Shown here in pieces: positions 63,348 to 64,000 of a DNA stretch of 64,000 nt. Position numbers and translations under genes: made by a program. The notes under the pieces are model-generated. The model was given only the letters and a program-made list of their open reading frames with translations, had not been told where the DNA came from and searched no databases. The stretch covers positions 141,933,954-141,997,953 of the forward strand of contig CP136064.1 of assembly GCA_032622095.1 (NCBI GenBank), written 5' to 3'. The DNA is from Siphonodentalium dalli. Its lineage: Eukaryota > Mollusca > Scaphopoda > Gadilida > Siphonodentaliidae. Within the stretch, counting starts at the first letter, position 1, and every line of letters begins with the position of its first letter.

Positions 63348-64000
63348 CATGGCCGCCAGTGACCATCTTTGATTTTACTCTTTACATGACTAAATCGTTT
63401 AGCACGGGATACAGGTCGTACCATGAAATTTGTTATGGCTGTTGAAATTGGAATGTAGATGGGAACGAGTCATTTTGTCTGATCATCATAAAATTTGACA
63501 TGGATGTTGACAATGACATGTAGATTGGAACGAGTCATTTTGGGATCATTCGGCCAAAAACATGGCCGCCAGCAGCCGTCTTGGATTTTACTCTTTGTGT
63601 GACTAAATCCTTTAGCACAGGATACAGGTCGTACCTTTATTCTGATCATCATAAAATTTGTCATGGATGTTAACAATGAATTGTAGATGGGAACGAGTCA
63701 TTTTGAGTTCATTCGGCCAAAAAACATGGCCGCCAGCAGCCATCTTGGATTGTACTCTTTGTATGACTAAATCCTTTAGCACGGGCTACAGGTCGTACCT
63801 TTAGTCTAATCATCATGAAATTTGTTATGTCTGTTGAAATTGGAATGTAGATGGGAACGAGTCATTTTGGGGTCATTCGGACAAAAAACATGGCCGCCAT
63901 TGACCATCTTTGATTTTACTGTGTGTATGACTAAATCTTTTAGCACGGGCTACAGGTCATACCTTCAGTCTGATCATCATAAAATTTGACAAGGATGTTG
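63348..64000 (+). repeat. Start of a further HOR of the same lineage, cut by the window end
   Basis: Derived A/D (63348), E (63561), F (63725) and the first 112 bp of G (63889). G carries ttgaccatc, ctgtgtg, ccttcagtctg and gacaagg, as at 62215, so the lineage continues past the window. Confidence 0.9.

Larger units (their letters stand above)
1..64000 (+). repeat. ~164-bp satellite DNA array with higher-order repeats (entire window)
   Basis: Every stretch of the window can be placed in a monomer of about 164 bp that begins catggccgcc and ends in an A-tract after attcgg. About 390 units follow one another in one orientation, with no inversion, no spacer and no unique sequence. Conserved landmarks in almost every unit are a catggccgcc start, a gcacggg-like block near base 55, a tgatca palindrome near base 83, atgtagat near base 121, gagtcatttt near base 136 and a terminal A5-A8 tract. 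The phase is arbitrary: I set it on the first base of the window. Strand is assigned only by the direction in which the sequence is printed. Both ends lie inside the array. A long, pure, HOR-organised satellite is typical of centromeric or pericentromeric DNA in animals and plants; that role is inferred here. Confidence 0.98.

Noticed and set aside
1-64000. CRISPR array
   Set aside because: The repeats are about 164 bp and abut directly; there are no unique spacers, no leader and no cas genes.
1-64000. CENP-B box
   Set aside because: I compared attcggacaaaaaacatgg, gttcggcaaaaa and ttcgtctgatcatc, and their complements, with the pattern TTCGNNNNANNCGGG. The TTCG is present but the CGGG half is not at the right distance in any class.
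1-64000. Transposon or retroelement origin within the window
   Set aside because: No terminal inverted or long terminal repeats, target-site duplications, poly-A-tailed insertions or transposase/reverse-transcriptase coding potential were seen; all junctions are satellite to satellite.
1-64000. rRNA, 5S, tRNA, snRNA or histone tandem genes
   Set aside because: The unit lacks recognisable A and B boxes, 5S or rRNA cores and coding capacity. No telomeric ttaggg tracts occur either.

Overview
The whole 64-kb window is one uninterrupted tandem satellite array. I see no protein-coding gene, RNA gene, transposon, CRISPR array or unique sequence. The basic unit is about 164 bp, always head-to-tail on the same strand, and I count about 390 units. 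The window starts at a convenient monomer phase (catggccgcc at base 1) and ends 112 bp into a monomer, so the array runs past both ends. A pure, hierarchically organised satellite of this kind indicates a eukaryotic, probably animal, chromosome, most plausibly centromeric or pericentromeric heterochromatin. I cannot name the species, and centromere function is inference.

Monomers fall into recurring classes, which I call A to K by diagnostic bases, plus hybrids. D, E, F and G, H, I are two related trimers (about 491-492 bp). B, C, A and J, K, plus one further unit form another related trimer (about 483 bp, because B and J are only 155 bp). The common order is D-E-F-G-H-I-J-K followed by one to several B-C-A trimers. 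This gives a three-level structure: monomer, trimer, and higher-order repeat (HOR) of 8 to 19 units (about 1.3-3.1 kb).

Layout: 1-16842 is heterogeneous, with 8-mers, broken HORs and hybrid monomers. 16843-30670 holds HORs carrying an extra 327-bp dimer (G'-F'), including a perfect-length 3076-bp tandem pair. From 23315 onward a chimeric A/D monomer with a 99-bp internal deletion appears; it recurs 14 times and becomes the main HOR landmark. 30671-35026 is a 2178-bp tandem pair. 37686-45665 is three consecutive 2660-bp HOR copies. 45666-58870 is mixed HORs of 1.5-3.1 kb. 59035-64000 carries a further-derived chimera with an additional 15-bp deletion in HORs of 2639 and 1674 bp.

Short antisense reading frames of 60-112 codons recur because the monomer recurs. 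They are not genes: 164 is not a multiple of 3, so the frame is lost from monomer to monomer. The interest of the window lies in its readable record of unequal crossing-over: hybrid monomers, shared breakpoints, trimer copy-number changes and spatially ordered sub-lineages.
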